Origin: Rhizobium sp. S152
GTDB lineage: Bacteria > Pseudomonadota > Alphaproteobacteria > Rhizobiales > Rhizobiaceae
DNA: 64,000 bases
Direction: 5' to 3'
Assembly (NCBI RefSeq): GCF_030380735.1
Contig: NZ_JAUDRZ010000004.1
Coordinates: forward strand, 356,176-420,175
Positions within the stretch are counted from its first letter, which is position 1. The number at the start of each line of letters is the position of its first letter. Made by a program: the position numbers and the translations under genes. The notes beneath the pieces were generated by a model. The model ran no database searches. It was not told the origin of the DNA and saw only the letters and a list, made by a program, of their open reading frames with translations. Shown here in pieces: positions 1 to 8,305 of the stretch.

Positions 1-362
1 CGCTCGCCGCGATGGATCTCGACGGTCGAGGCCAGTTTCTGTGGCGAGAGCGCATCTGCAAGCGTTACCAGTCGTGCATCGACGGACTTCTGTGCCGCGG
101 CAAGGGTTGCGATATCGGGGCAGGGTTCCTCGACCGCCCAGGCCCGCGGCCCCAGCGTGCCACCCTCCAGCGCATCGACATAGAACCAGTCGACCGTGAG
201 AATATGGTTCAGCGTCGCCTTGATCGACGGGAAGAAACTGACGCGCGGCGCGTCGAATTCGCCCGGCTGCAAAAGCGCGCAGGCCATGTGCAGGCGATGG
301 TTGGCGAGCGCGTTGTTATAGGCGAGCTTGCGGAAGGATCGGCAGGGATCGAAATCAGGCAT
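1..362 (-). CDS. DinB-family protein, partial (C-terminus outside the window)
   Basis: An open frame starts with ATG at 362 and runs leftwards off the window, giving about 120 residues that begin MPDFDPCRSFRKLAYNNALA. The N-terminal helix with an Asn-His pair, the motif ATLNHILTVDWFYVDAL and the overall helical pattern resemble DinB/YfiT-like four-helix-bundle proteins, in which such histidines bind a metal; the third metal ligand would lie outside the window. The gene follows ruvB by 34 bases on the same strand and may be the last gene of the ruv transcript. Its substrate is unknown; family members include thiol-dependent transferases. Only the family is called, not a function. Confidence 0.7.
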   Translation of the reverse strand, partial: MPDFDPCRSFRKLAYNNALANHRLHMACALLQPGEFDAPRVSFFPSIKATLNHILTVDWFYVDALEGGTLGPRAWAVEEPCPDIATLAAAQKSVDARLVTLADALSPQKLASTVEIHRGE

Positions 363-396
363 GATGCGTCTCCTCCTCGCGCGGCTTCGGCCTTCT

Positions 397-1437
397 TCAA
401 TCGTCCTGCTGAAACAGGCGGAACTGGGCGGCTTCGAGATCCTTCGGCGGCTGCATGCCGAGGTGCTTCCAGGCGGTGGCGGTCAAGACGCGGCCGCGCG
501 GGGTGCGCTGGATGAAGCCCTGCTGGATCATGTAGGGCTCGATGATGTCCTCGATTGCGTCGCGCGGCTCCGACAGGCCGGCGGCGATGGTCTCGATACC
601 GACGGGGCCGCCGCCGAAATTCACCGCGATCATGTTGAGGTAGCGCTTGTCGAGCTGGTCGAGGCCGAGATTGTCGACCAAGAGCCGGGTCAGCGCTTCG
701 TCGGCGATCTCGCGGGTGACGGCTTCGGCTCTCGCGACCTCGGCGAAATCGCGCACACGGCGCAGCAGGCGGCCAGCGATGCGGGGGGTACCGCGGGCGC
801 GGCGCGCGATCTCGCGGGCGCCTTCGTCCGTCATCGGTAGGTTCATCAGCCGGGCGCCGCGACGCACGATCAGTTCCAGTTCATCGACGGTGTAGAAGGA
901 CAGGCGCACCGGGATGCCGAAGCGGTCGCGCAACGGCGTCGTCAAAAGGCCGAGGCGGGTGGTGGCGGCGACCAGCGTGAACTTCGACAGGTCGATCTTC
1001 ACCGAGCGCGCGGCCGGGCCTTCACCGATGATGAGATCGAGCTGGAAGTCCTCCATCGCAGGATAGAGAATTTCCTCGACGGCGGGGCTCAAACGATGGA
1101 TTTCGTCGATGAAGAGCACGTCGCGCTCTTCGAGATTGGTGAGCAGTGCTGCGAGATCGCCGGCCTTGGCGATAACAGGGCCGGATGTCGAGCGGAAGTT
1201 GACGCCGAGTTCCTTGGCCATGATCTGCGCCAGCGTCGTCTTGCCGAGACCGGGCGGGCCGACGAAAAGGACGTGATCGAGCGCCTCGCCACGGTTTTTC
1301 GCGGCCTCGATGAAGATCTTCAAGTTAGCGCGCGCCTCGGCCTGGCCAGTGAACTCGTCGAGCGACTGCGGCCGCAGCGTGGCGTCGAAATCCTCGCCGC
1401 GTTTTTCCGGGGTGATCAGGCGGGCGGTGTCGGTCAT
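397..1437 (-). CDS. ruvB: Holliday junction branch migration ATPase RuvB
   Basis: This is the full-length 346-residue motor subunit of the RuvAB branch migration complex. RuvB forms hexameric rings on the arms of a RuvA-bound Holliday junction and pulls DNA through with ATP. The Walker A motif [11 protein letters not shown] lies near residue 60, the Walker B motif LFIDEIHR near 110, and the C-terminal winged helix includes [14 protein letters not shown]. The ATG start overlaps the stop of the upstream PIN-toxin gene by four bases (ATGA), so translation of ruvB is probably coupled to that of the toxin. In most rhizobia ruvA precedes ruvB directly; here a toxin-antitoxin pair intervenes. Confidence 0.97.
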   Translation of the reverse strand: MTDTARLITPEKRGEDFDATLRPQSLDEFTGQAEARANLKIFIEAAKNRGEALDHVLFVGPPGLGKTTLAQIMAKELGVNFRSTSGPVIAKAGDLAALLTNLEERDVLFIDEIHRLSPAVEEILYPAMEDFQLDLIIGEGPAARSVKIDLSKFTLVAATTRLGLLTTPLRDRFGIPVRLSFYTVDELELIVRRGARLMNLPMTDEGAREIARRARGTPRIAGRLLRRVRDFAEVARAEAVTREIADEALTRLLVDNLGLDQLDKRYLNMIAVNFGGGPVGIETIAAGLSEPRDAIEDIIEPYMIQQGFIQRTPRGRVLTATAWKHLGMQPPKDLEAAQFRLFQQDD

Positions 1438-1838
1438 GCGAGAAGTTCCATTCCGGGGACGCAGGATGCGGCTTTTCTATCGAATGTTTTGATCGCTGCA
1501 CATCCTTCCTGCAGCGAACGGGCGGCAATCAGCGCGTCGGCAAAGTCGGCATTCTCAGTCAACACGAGCCGGAGCGCTTTCACAACCAGATCATGATGCT
1601 CCACGACAAGTCCGCGTGTCCTGAGGAGGCTTTCAATTGCCCTGATGGTGTCTTGCTTGGAGAAGCCGAGCTTTGCCCAAAGCGCCCAGTTGAGCTCAAG
1701 GACTGCGACCAACGGAAGAAATGCGATGTAGTCGCGACCCAATCGCTCCGCGAATTGCAAGGCGGCGCGCCGCTGCCGAGGATCATCGTCGGTCAACAGG
1801 CGGATGACAACGTTGGTGTCCAGACCGATCATTTTCAT
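1434..1838 (-). CDS. PIN-domain ribonuclease toxin, VapC family (pair 1)
   Basis: A 134-residue PIN-domain protein. VapC toxins are Mg-dependent endoribonucleases that usually cut tRNA or rRNA and are neutralised by a cognate antitoxin. The expected acidic pocket is visible: D7 in GLDTNVV, E48 in AVLELNW, D98/D101 in ADFADALIA, and D in KTFDRKA near 118. The length is typical. The gene overlaps the upstream AbrB-like antitoxin by four bases and the downstream ruvB start by four bases, so antitoxin, toxin and ruvB form one translationally coupled string. The toxin looks intact, but its RNA target cannot be read from sequence. Confidence 0.9.
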   Translation of the reverse strand: MKMIGLDTNVVIRLLTDDDPRQRRAALQFAERLGRDYIAFLPLVAVLELNWALWAKLGFSKQDTIRAIESLLRTRGLVVEHHDLVVKALRLVLTENADFADALIAARSLQEGCAAIKTFDRKAASCVPGMELLA

Positions 1839-2122
1839 GCAGCGACGTCAGGCTTACCGTCGTCTGCCGTGTTTAGCGCGTTGGCGCCAGCGGCGGCTGT
1901 GACCGCTGCATCTATCTCCGCGAGGGTCGCGGGGCCATTCGGCGAGGCTCCCAGCAGACCGGCAAGGTCCTTGAGATTGATGTTCTTCGGCGTTACGATC
2001 ACCTCGCCGTCGACCATGCTGTAAACGAGCTGATCTCCTGGGCGCAGATTAAGGGTTTCCCGCATCTCCTTCGGGATCGTGACCTGTCCCTTGGCAGACA
2101 ATGTTGCTTCCCAAACAGTCAT
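1835..2122 (-). CDS. AbrB/MazE-fold antitoxin (pair 1)
   Basis: A 95-residue protein that begins MTVWEATLSAKGQVTIPKEM, the swapped-hairpin AbrB DNA-binding fold, followed by DQLVYSMVDGEVIVTPKN and a C-terminal tail that would bind the PIN toxin encoded next. The ATG at 2122 is preferred over an upstream in-frame start at 2176 because AAGGAG lies six bases before it and because the fold begins there. Antitoxins of this type repress their own operon as a complex with the toxin. An inverted repeat at 2162-2187 lies just upstream. The gene begins 66 bases after the ruvA stop. Confidence 0.9.
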   Translation of the reverse strand: MTVWEATLSAKGQVTIPKEMRETLNLRPGDQLVYSMVDGEVIVTPKNINLKDLAGLLGASPNGPATLAEIDAAVTAAAGANALNTADDGKPDVAA

Positions 2123-2161
2123 CGATCGCTCCTTATCTTGCTGTCGGACAATAGCAGAAAT

Positions 2162-2187
2162 TTCCGACGAATTCAAAATCGTCGGAA
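2162..2187. promoter_or_regulatory. Inverted repeat, putative antitoxin operator (pair 1)
   Basis: Two perfect 9-base arms, TTCCGACGA at 2162-2170 and TCGTCGGAA at 2179-2187, are separated by an A/T-rich 8-base spacer. The element lies between the ruvA stop and the AbrB-type antitoxin gene. A smaller dyad, TGTC-G-GACA (2142-2150), lies between it and the start codon. The position fits an autoregulatory operator. A weak ruvA terminator is the alternative, but there is no U tract. Confidence 0.55.
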
Positions 2188-2188
2188 T

Positions 2189-2806
2189 TCACCGCGACAA
2201 CTCCTTCAACCCTAGCCGGATAAGCTTGGCGCTATCGGCGCCTTCTCCCGCCGTCTTCATTGCGGCGGCAACGGCGTTGGCGGCCTGGTCTCTGCTGTAG
2301 CCGAGGTTGGTCAGCGCCGAGACTGCGTCGGCGACAGGTGCCGATGCGACGCCTTCGCCGAGTTCCTGCTTCAGCCCGATATTGGCCGATGCCTCGCCGG
2401 CGAAGGCCGGGGCCTTGTTCTTCAGCTCGGTAACGATGCGGACAGCGACCTTGGGGCCGACGCCATTGGCGCGGGAGACTGATGTCTTGTCCTGCAAGGC
2501 GATGGCGTTTGCGAGTTCGCCCGGTGTCAGTGTCGAGAGAACGGCGAGCGCCACCTTTGCACCGACGCCCTGGACGCTCTGCAGCAGATTAAACCATTCG
2601 CGCTCGAGCGCGGTCATGAAGCCGAAGAGCTTCAGTTGGTCCTCGCGCACATAGGTCTCGATGAAGAGAATGCAGGCTTCGCCCACCGAGCCGATGCGCG
2701 ACAGCGTGCGCGCCGAGCAATGGGCGACGTAGCAGACGCCGTGCACGTCGACGAGCACATAGTCGTCGCCGATTTCGTCGATGGTGCCTTTGAGCTTGCC
2801 GATCAT
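2189..2806 (-). CDS. ruvA: Holliday junction DNA-binding subunit RuvA
   Basis: This 205-residue protein recognises the four-way junction as a tetramer and loads RuvB rings. It begins [20 protein letters not shown], the OB-fold. The helix-hairpin-helix region contains [16 protein letters not shown] and [18 protein letters not shown], and the C-terminal RuvB-binding domain ends in [20 protein letters not shown]. Length and motifs are normal. It lies 22 bases after the second PIN-toxin gene and 66 bases before the first antitoxin gene, so two toxin-antitoxin pairs flank it inside the ruv operon. Confidence 0.97.
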   Translation of the reverse strand: MIGKLKGTIDEIGDDYVLVDVHGVCYVAHCSARTLSRIGSVGEACILFIETYVREDQLKLFGFMTALEREWFNLLQSVQGVGAKVALAVLSTLTPGELANAIALQDKTSVSRANGVGPKVAVRIVTELKNKAPAFAGEASANIGLKQELGEGVASAPVADAVSALTNLGYSRDQAANAVAAAMKTAGEGADSAKLIRLGLKELSR

Positions 2807-2828
2807 GTTTGGTGTCCGCGATTTGATG

Positions 2829-3245
2829 CTAGAGAGGATGGGTTTCAGGGGTGATCAGGTCGAGCGAAGGGAAGTAGGTGCGGTATCCCTTCGGATCTCG
2901 AGTGAGGATGGCATAACCGCGGATAGCCGCATGCGCGCCAATCAGAAAATCGGGTAGAATCCGGTCGCGCCCGCCGCCCGACTTACGGTAGACGCGAAAA
3001 GCCGCGGCGGCTGCGAACGCGGCAGGCCAGGGCAGGTTCTCGCGACGGAATTCGTCCTGCGGCAAGAGACGGTCGACCTCGTCGATGTCGCGATAGCGGA
3101 CAGAAAATTCGGCATAGATGATCGGGTTAATCAACACCGGTCCGCTTTTGAAAGCCGCAAATACACGTTGGCGAGACCAACCATGCCAATCGGACGTCGG
3201 CACCGATAGATCGACCAGAACGTTGGTGTCTATCAAGGTAGGCAT
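2829..3245 (-). CDS. PIN-domain ribonuclease toxin, VapC family (pair 2)
   Basis: A PIN-domain protein of about 138 residues beginning [16 protein letters not shown]. The acidic residues of the active site are in IDTN, YAEFSV (E near 46), [10 protein letters not shown] (D near 98) and [12 protein letters not shown] (D near 116). The ATG at 3245 shares its A with the antitoxin stop (TGATG); a TTG one codon upstream is possible. The sequence clearly differs from the pair 1 toxin, so the two pairs are not recent duplicates. The gene sits between its antitoxin and ruvA, all on one strand. Confidence 0.9.
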   Translation of the reverse strand: MPTLIDTNVLVDLSVPTSDWHGWSRQRVFAAFKSGPVLINPIIYAEFSVRYRDIDEVDRLLPQDEFRRENLPWPAAFAAAAAFRVYRKSGGGRDRILPDFLIGAHAAIRGYAILTRDPKGYRTYFPSLDLITPETHPL

Positions 3246-3496
3246 CAACGATCCCGTGTCATCGACATCAGGGCCTCGGCGTCAATTGTCTGGTCGCCAG
3301 TGCCCTCAAAGCGATCAAGCGCATTCATGAACCGATCCAGCCGACCACGGTCCGCAAGCTCCTGCTTGCCATTCTTGGGCGCGATCACCAATTTTCCGCC
3401 TTCGACCGAAAAGATCACTTCGCTGTTCAGCTCTATGCCAGCAAGTTCACGCAGGTCACGGGGGATTGTGACTTGGCCTTTGGAGGTAACGCGCAT
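3245..3496 (-). CDS. AbrB-fold antitoxin (pair 2)
   Basis: An 83-residue protein starting MRVTSKGQVTIPRDLRELAG, with the SKGQVTIP signature of the AbrB/SpoVT fold, then SEVIFSVEGGKLVIAPKN and a toxin-binding tail. It is probably a VapB-like antitoxin that also represses its operon. GAGGG lies about ten bases before the start. A perfect 21-base palindrome (3516-3536) lies 20 bases upstream of the start, where an operator is expected. The gene starts 61 bases after the ruvC stop. Confidence 0.9.
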   Translation of the reverse strand: MRVTSKGQVTIPRDLRELAGIELNSEVIFSVEGGKLVIAPKNGKQELADRGRLDRFMNALDRFEGTGDQTIDAEALMSMTRDR

Positions 3497-3515
3497 TGTC
3501 TTATTCCCTCAATGT

Positions 3516-3536
3516 CGGTAATGATTATCATTACCG
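3516..3536. promoter_or_regulatory. Perfect 21-base palindrome, putative operator of antitoxin pair 2
   Basis: The arms CGGTAATGAT (3516-3525) and ATCATTACCG (3527-3536) pair perfectly around a single T. The element lies between the ruvC stop and the antitoxin start and is much richer in A/T than its surroundings. AbrB-type antitoxins bind such dyads to autoregulate. No U tract follows, so a terminator is unlikely. Confidence 0.65.
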
Positions 3537-3557
3537 AGAGAACAAGTCAAGAACAAG

Positions 3558-4070
3558 CTACCTTGCAAGTGCTGCCATGCGCATGCGGGCGCCGCCGCGG
3601 TTGTGAGCGTGGCATATGGCGATGGCGAGTGCGTCGGCGGCGTCGTCACCCTTGAACTCGGCTTTCGGCATCAGGATCTTCAGCATCATGTGGATCTGCT
3701 TCTTCTCGGCATGGCCGACGCCGATGACGGCTTTCTTCACCGCGTTCGGCGCGTATTCCGAAACCTGAAGTCCCGCGCGAGCCGGGACCAGCATGGCGAT
3801 GCCGCGAGCCTGCCCGAGCTTCAAGGTTGCCACTGCGTCCTTGTTGACGAAGGTCTGCTCGACTGCCGCCTCATCCGGCTGGTGTATATGGACCACGTCG
3901 GCAAGGCCGTCATGCAACTGGCAGAGACGCGAGGCGAGGTCCATGTCGCCGTCCGACGTGACTGTCCCGGATGCGACGAAGCGGAGCGAGTTGCCCAATG
4001 TTTCGATCACGCCCCAGCCGGTGCGGCGCAGGCCCGGGTCGATGCCGATGATACGAATCGCGTTGTGCAT
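3558..4070 (-). CDS. ruvC: Holliday junction resolvase RuvC
   Basis: This 170-residue endonuclease cuts Holliday junctions symmetrically in concert with RuvAB. The RNase H-like fold is recognised by [17 protein letters not shown] (D11), [11 protein letters not shown] (catalytic E near 70) and [18 protein letters not shown] (the two catalytic aspartates near 141 and 144). Length is normal. It is the first gene of the ruv operon, and a near-consensus alphaproteobacterial LexA site lies about 45 bases upstream. Confidence 0.97.
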   Translation of the reverse strand: MHNAIRIIGIDPGLRRTGWGVIETLGNSLRFVASGTVTSDGDMDLASRLCQLHDGLADVVHIHQPDEAAVEQTFVNKDAVATLKLGQARGIAMLVPARAGLQVSEYAPNAVKKAVIGVGHAEKKQIHMMLKILMPKAEFKGDDAADALAIAICHAHNRGGARMRMAALAR

Positions 4071-4114
4071 GGCGGTACCCTATTTCAGATGGACGATAAG
4101 TGCCATCGATAAGT

Positions 4115-4129
4115 GAACAAACCGAAAAC
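4115..4129. promoter_or_regulatory. Candidate LexA (SOS) box upstream of ruvC
   Basis: On the minus strand the bases read GTTT-N7-GTTC, seven of eight matches to the alphaproteobacterial LexA direct repeat GTTC-N7-GTTC. The box ends 45 bases before the ruvC start. DNA repair genes including ruvCAB belong to LexA regulons in this class. One mismatch keeps the call tentative. Confidence 0.45.
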
Positions 4130-4305
4130 ACTACGGAATTTCACGGGCCGCGTTTACGTCGTTTTAAATTCCGTGCGTGACGGTCATCACATCAATGAGA
4201 GGAGCCTGTCCATTTTAGGGGTCAAGGTTTCCCAGGTACTGCTTACAGCTGGCCGACGGGGCGTTCGCGTGCCGCCGGCCTTTGCCGTCCAGAGGGTTCG
4301 TGTCC

Positions 4306-6618
4306 ATGACCAAGAGATTCCAGTCGCTGTCGTTCAAAGTGATCGCGACATTCATCCTGCTTACCGCACTTTCGATCGCCGTCATCAACGTATTGGCTTA
4401 TTTCGCGAGCAGCCGTATCTCCGACGAACAGGCGCTTAAGGCCAAGGAAAGCGTCCTGATCTTTCGTGGCGACATGCTGCAGGATCAACTGGAACAACTG
4501 GAAAACCAGGCCAATTCGATCGCACGCATCGAGGCTTTGCAGATGTCGATCACCAGCCTGAAAAGCGGCTGGAAGACGATCGAAAAGACCTCCGGCGATG
4601 CGCGGGCAGAACTGAAGAAGGTCTTCGTCACCGACAATCCCAATCCGGCCGACCAGCGCGAAAAGCTGCTGAAGCCGGAGGCGCCGAGCGGCTTTTATTA
4701 TTCCAATCACGAGAAAACACAGGGCGAAGTGGCCCGTGACCTCGAGAATACTGCCTTCAGCGACCTGCTGATCGCCGATCTCGATGGCAACATCATGTAT
4801 TCCTACAAGAAGGGTGACGACTTCGCCGAGAATCTGAAGGCCGATGGCTGGAAGACGACCGGTGCCGGCGTCGCCTTCGCCAAAGCAGTCGAGAATACGG
4901 CTAAGGCAACCGACGATTTCGCTCCGACCGGCTTCTCGGGTCTCCGTGTCGATGCGACGAACGGCAAATCGGCGATCTTCTACGCGGTGCCGATCGTCAA
5001 GCTTGGGGCGCCGAAGGGCATCATTCTCTTCAAAGTCCGCGACGACATCATCAGCAGCATCCTGGCCAAGGGCATCGTTGCCGGCAGTACGGCGCAGGCC
5101 GCGGTCGTTTCCGAAGATGGCTCGGCAGTCTCGGTCAATGCGGCCGGGCAGCTCACCGCGCTTGATGCCGCGCCATTCACATTCGTCAAGGATGCCTTTG
5201 CCGGATCGGCGATGACGGTCGCGGATTTCTCCCGTGGCGATGGTGCTGCCCGCGCCTATGTCAGGGGTATCTCCTATTCGGGATCCCGCTTCCTTGTTGT
5301 CGAGAGCGTCCTGATCAGCGAGCTCAACGCCGGTTCGATCGAGCTCGCCACGTTGCTGACGATGATCGCGATCGGCGTTCTCGTCGTCATGGCGGCCGCC
5401 ATCGGCGTTATCATGAAGTTGCTGTTCGCGCCGCTCGCCCGTCTGGCCGGCGTGACGCGCGATGTCGCGGACGGCAAGCTCGATGCCGAGATCGGCAGCC
5501 AGAATCGTGGCGACGAGATCGGGACCATGGCGAAAGCTCTAGCCCGCTTCAGGCAGTCGCTGATCGAAGGCCGCGAACTTGAAGCCGCGGGCGCGGAGAC
5601 GCGGGCACAAGCCGAGCGCGAGCGGCAGCAGAATCTCGCCGAGCGCGAAAGCGAGGCGAGAACGCTGCAGCAGGTGGTCGAGGCGCTGGACGACGGCCTG
5701 CGCCACCTCGCAAGCGGCGATCTCGCCTATCAGATCGACACCCGTTTCCCTGGCGAACTGGAAGGCCTGCGGGTGAACTTCAATCAGGCGCTGGCGGCGC
5801 TCAGCGAGACGATGACCGCGATCGGCGGCAATTCCAATGCCGTGCGCGCCGGCTCCGAGGAAATGCGCGCCAGCGCGGACGAGCTTGCCGGCCGCACCGA
5901 GCGACAGGCGTCTTCGATCACCGAGACGGCGCATGCGATCGATGCGATCACCCAGTCGGTCCGCGTCCAGATCGAGCGCGCCGAACAGGCCGAGCGTATT
6001 GCCCGCGATACCAAGCGCGAGACGACCGGCTCCGCCCAGATCATGCGCGACGCAATCGATGCGATGGAGGCGATTCAGACGTCCTCGCGCCAGATCAATT
6101 CGATCATCACGGTCATCGACGGGATCGCCTTCCAGACCAACCTGCTGGCCCTGAATGCGGGGGTCGAGGCGGCGCGCGCGGGCGAAGCTGGCAAGGGCTT
6201 TGCGGTGGTCGCCATGGAGGTGCGAGAACTGGCGCAGCGTTCTTCGGGTGCTGCCAAGGAAATCGCCGATCTCCTGAAGAAATCCACACATGAAGTGGAG
6301 ACCGGGGTTTCGCTGGTCGAGCGTGCCGGCGAGGCGCTGACGGGGATCGGCGGTCACGTCGAGGCGATCAACGGCCAGATCAGCGAGATCATGGAATCGA
6401 CCCGAGAGGAAGCCGATACGCTGCGGCAGATCAATTCCGCAGTATCCGGGCTGGATCAGATGACGCAGCAGAACGCGGCAATGGTGGAAGAGACCACGGC
6501 GGCGATCCACCGCCTGGCCAACGAGGCCATGGAGATGGACCGGCAACTCGCGAACTTCACGCTGGCTGAGAACGACCGCCACGGCGCCGAAGTGCATCAG
6601 CTGCGCCGCCACGGATAA
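4306..6618 (+). CDS. Methyl-accepting chemotaxis protein with two HAMP domains
   Basis: A 770-residue transmembrane chemoreceptor that would signal through CheA/CheW to the flagellar motor. A membrane segment lies at about 10-30, a periplasmic sensory region at 31-345 and a second membrane segment at 345-372. HAMP 1 follows at about 373-425, then a charged linker and a second HAMP-like unit near 458-505 (HLASGDLAYQIDTRFPGELE). The signalling hairpin has its conserved tip at about 603-630 (IAFQTNLLALNAGVEAARAG). No CheR-docking pentapeptide is seen at the C-terminus (QLRRHG). The ATG at 4306 with AGAGGG nine bases upstream is preferred over an upstream TTG. The ligand is unknown. The gene stands alone, divergent from ruvC. 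Confidence 0.93.
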   Translation: MTKRFQSLSFKVIATFILLTALSIAVINVLAYFASSRISDEQALKAKESVLIFRGDMLQDQLEQLENQANSIARIEALQMSITSLKSGWKTIEKTSGDARAELKKVFVTDNPNPADQREKLLKPEAPSGFYYSNHEKTQGEVARDLENTAFSDLLIADLDGNIMYSYKKGDDFAENLKADGWKTTGAGVAFAKAVENTAKATDDFAPTGFSGLRVDATNGKSAIFYAVPIVKLGAPKGIILFKVRDDIISSILAKGIVAGSTAQAAVVSEDGSAVSVNAAGQLTALDAAPFTFVKDAFAGSAMTVADFSRGDGAARAYVRGISYSGSRFLVVESVLISELNAGSIELATLLTMIAIGVLVVMAAAIGVIMKLLFAPLARLAGVTRDVADGKLDAEIGSQNRGDEIGTMAKALARFRQSLIEGRELEAAGAETRAQAERERQQNLAERESEARTLQQVVEALDDGLRHLASGDLAYQIDTRFPGELEGLRVNFNQALAALSETMTAIGGNSNAVRAGSEEMRASADELAGRTERQASSITETAHAIDAITQSVRVQIERAEQAERIARDTKRETTGSAQIMRDAIDAMEAIQTSSRQINSIITVIDGIAFQTNLLALNAGVEAARAGEAGKGFAVVAMEVRELAQRSSGAAKEIADLLKKSTHEVETGVSLVERAGEALTGIGGHVEAINGQISEIMESTREEADTLRQINSAVSGLDQMTQQNAAMVEETTAAIHRLANEAMEMDRQLANFTLAENDRHGAEVHQLRRHG

Positions 6619-6624
6619 GATGGG

Positions 6625-6645
6625 GCGCCGGCCTCGGGCCGGCGC
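6625..6645 (+). terminator. GC-rich hairpin after the chemoreceptor gene
   Basis: Perfect 9-base arms GCGCCGGCC and GGCCGGCGC enclose a TCG loop seven bases after the chemoreceptor stop. No T-run follows, so intrinsic termination may be weak; the hairpin may instead stabilise the 3-prime end. Confidence 0.5.
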
Positions 6646-6692
6646 TTCCCGCGCTGTTGACAGGCGAAGGTCTGTTCGCCTATCCAATGTTC

Positions 6693-6760
6693 ACGGTAAT
6701 GGATTCTGCCGGACCAATAACGGTCGAACCGCTTCCCTGATGAAGCTGATGACTCCTACT
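6693..6760 (+). ncRNA. Fluoride riboswitch (crcB-type aptamer)
   Basis: The leader carries the conserved blocks of the crcB motif in order: GGTAATGG (6695-6702), TGCC (pseudoknot partner), CAATAACGG, GAACCGC, a small hairpin GCTTC/GAAGC, and the diagnostic 3-prime block CTGATGACTCCTAC (6746-6759). This aptamer binds fluoride through Mg ions and usually turns expression on. It lies about 90 bases upstream of a CLC-type transporter whose sequence carries fluoride-clade markers, which independently supports the call. Stem 1 (GGATTC with GACTCC) has one mismatch. Confidence 0.88.
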
Positions 6761-6784
6761 CAACGCGCTGACGCGAAGGAGTAG
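6756..6784 (+). promoter_or_regulatory. Expression-platform hairpin of the fluoride riboswitch
   Basis: CTACTC (6756-6761) pairs with GAGTAG (6779-6784), and an inner CGCG/CGCG stem extends the hairpin. The left arm begins inside the conserved 3-prime block of the aptamer. The right arm contains AAGGAG (6776-6781), a good Shine-Dalgarno sequence. Aptamer folding and SD sequestration would therefore compete for the same bases, which fits an ON switch acting on translation. This is inferred from base pairing only. Confidence 0.55.
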
Positions 6785-6788
6785 AGTC

Positions 6789-6851
6789 GTGCCTGGAAAT
6801 AAGTCACCCCTGTCTTGCCGTTTTGTGCCCTGCGCCGGAGGAAACTTCTGA
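6789..6851 (+). CDS. Putative 20-residue leader peptide, stop overlapping the transporter start
   Basis: A GTG codon seven bases after AAGGAG opens a 20-codon frame, [20 protein letters not shown]. Its TGA stop shares one base with the ATG of the CLC transporter gene (TGATG). The geometry suggests translational coupling: the riboswitch would expose the SD of the leader, and ribosomes finishing the leader would restart at the transporter, aided by its own GGAGG at 6837-6841. No homologue is recognised, and the frame may be fortuitous. Confidence 0.35.
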   Translation: MPGNKSPLSCRFVPCAGGNF

Positions 6852-8191
6852 TGGGTTTCTCCGATGTTGTCGGTCTGCGCCTGCGGCAGGTCCGCGCCTT
6901 GTTGAAATGGGCGGCCGTCGTCACGCCGATGGCAATTGTGGCCGGTTCGCTCGTGGCCTTGTTTCTCTGGGCGCTCGATCAAGCCACCGCGCTCCGCTTC
7001 GACTATCCCTGGCTGATCTATCTAATGCCTGTCGCCGGTTTCGTGATGGTCTTCGTCTACGGTCGTTTCGGCGGCGCCGCCGAGGGCGGAAACAACCTTA
7101 TCGTCGATCAGATCCACGAACCCGGCGGTGGTGTGCCCTTGCGGATGGCGCCGTTCATCCTGGTCTCGACGGTCGTCACGCATCTCGTTGGCGGCTCGGC
7201 AGGCCGTGAGGGCACCGCGGTGCAGATGGGCGGGAGCCTGGCGAGCTCCTTCGGGCGGATGTTCCGGTTGAGCCCGGCCGAGACGCGCATCCTCTTGATG
7301 GCCGGCATCGCTGCCGGCTTCGGCGCCGTGTTCGGCACGCCGATCGCGGGTGCGGTGTTCGCGCTCGAGGTGTTGACGATCGGCCGTATCCAGTATGAGG
7401 CCTTGCTGCCGGCGCTGCTCGCGGCGATCGTTGCCGACTGGACGTGCCATGCCTGGGACATCGAACATACCCAATATCACATCAGCTTTCTTGAAGGGGC
7501 TGCCGCGGGCTTTCACCTGCAGCCGATGCTGCTCCTCAAGATCGTCATCGCGGCCGTCGCCTTCGGGATCATGGCGCATCTCTTCGCGGAGGTGTCGCAT
7601 CGGTTGTCGGCTCTACTGAAGGGCGCGATCGGCTACGCGCCGCTGCGTCCGGTATTGGCCGGCGCGGTGCTGCTGGTGCTGGTCTATCTGCTGGGCACAC
7701 GTGAGTATCTGGGGCTCGGCGTCTGGTCGGCCAATCCCGGCGATGCGACCATCGTCGGCTTCTTCCAGCCCGGCCATGTCGATTACTGGAGCTGGTTCTG
7801 GAAAGCGCTGTTTACGGTCGTGACCCTGAGTGCCGGCTTCAAGGGCGGCGAGGTGACGCCGCTGTTCTTTATCGGCTCGGCACTCGGAAGCGCGCTGGCC
7901 GGCGTGCTCGGCGCGCCTGCTGATCTCTTCGCAGCGCTGGGCTTCGTCGCGGTGTTCGCGGGCGCGACCAACACGCCGCTCGCCTGCCTGATCATGGGCA
8001 TGGAACTGTTCGGCACGACGCATGCGGTCTATCTCGCCGTCGCCTGTTTCGTCTCCTATCTCTTCAGCGGCCATTCCAGCATCTATCTGGCGCAACGCAT
8101 CGGCGTGCCGAAGACGATTGCCAGCGATCTCCGTGAAGGCGTGGCGGTGCGCCATCTTCGCGAGCGTCGGTCGCCCGATCCGGCCGAGTAG
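6851..8191 (+). CDS. CLC-F type fluoride/proton antiporter
   Basis: A 446-residue polytopic membrane protein of the CLC superfamily. In place of the canonical GSGIP filter it has EGGNNLI (78-84), and the gating-glutamate segment reads [10 protein letters not shown] (E120), both markers of the fluoride-exporting CLC-F (EriC-F) clade. [13 protein letters not shown] and [20 protein letters not shown] complete the helix signature. The protein would expel fluoride in exchange for protons across the inner membrane. The ATG at 6851 with GGAGG nine bases upstream is preferred over a TTG at 6815. The fluoride riboswitch in the leader fits the function; a chloride channel is the less likely alternative. 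Confidence 0.9.
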   Translation: MGFSDVVGLRLRQVRALLKWAAVVTPMAIVAGSLVALFLWALDQATALRFDYPWLIYLMPVAGFVMVFVYGRFGGAAEGGNNLIVDQIHEPGGGVPLRMAPFILVSTVVTHLVGGSAGREGTAVQMGGSLASSFGRMFRLSPAETRILLMAGIAAGFGAVFGTPIAGAVFALEVLTIGRIQYEALLPALLAAIVADWTCHAWDIEHTQYHISFLEGAAAGFHLQPMLLLKIVIAAVAFGIMAHLFAEVSHRLSALLKGAIGYAPLRPVLAGAVLLVLVYLLGTREYLGLGVWSANPGDATIVGFFQPGHVDYWSWFWKALFTVVTLSAGFKGGEVTPLFFIGSALGSALAGVLGAPADLFAALGFVAVFAGATNTPLACLIMGMELFGTTHAVYLAVACFVSYLFSGHSSIYLAQRIGVPKTIASDLREGVAVRHLRERRSPDPAE

Positions 8192-8305
8192 CCTGCCGGC
8201 AGTGCAAGCCATCGGGCATGGTGTCGATTTTCGGTCACTGCCCTTTGGTCCGCCGATCCGAGCACCTACATAGACGTCTCATTCCAATCACCGACAGGCT
8301 GCGCC

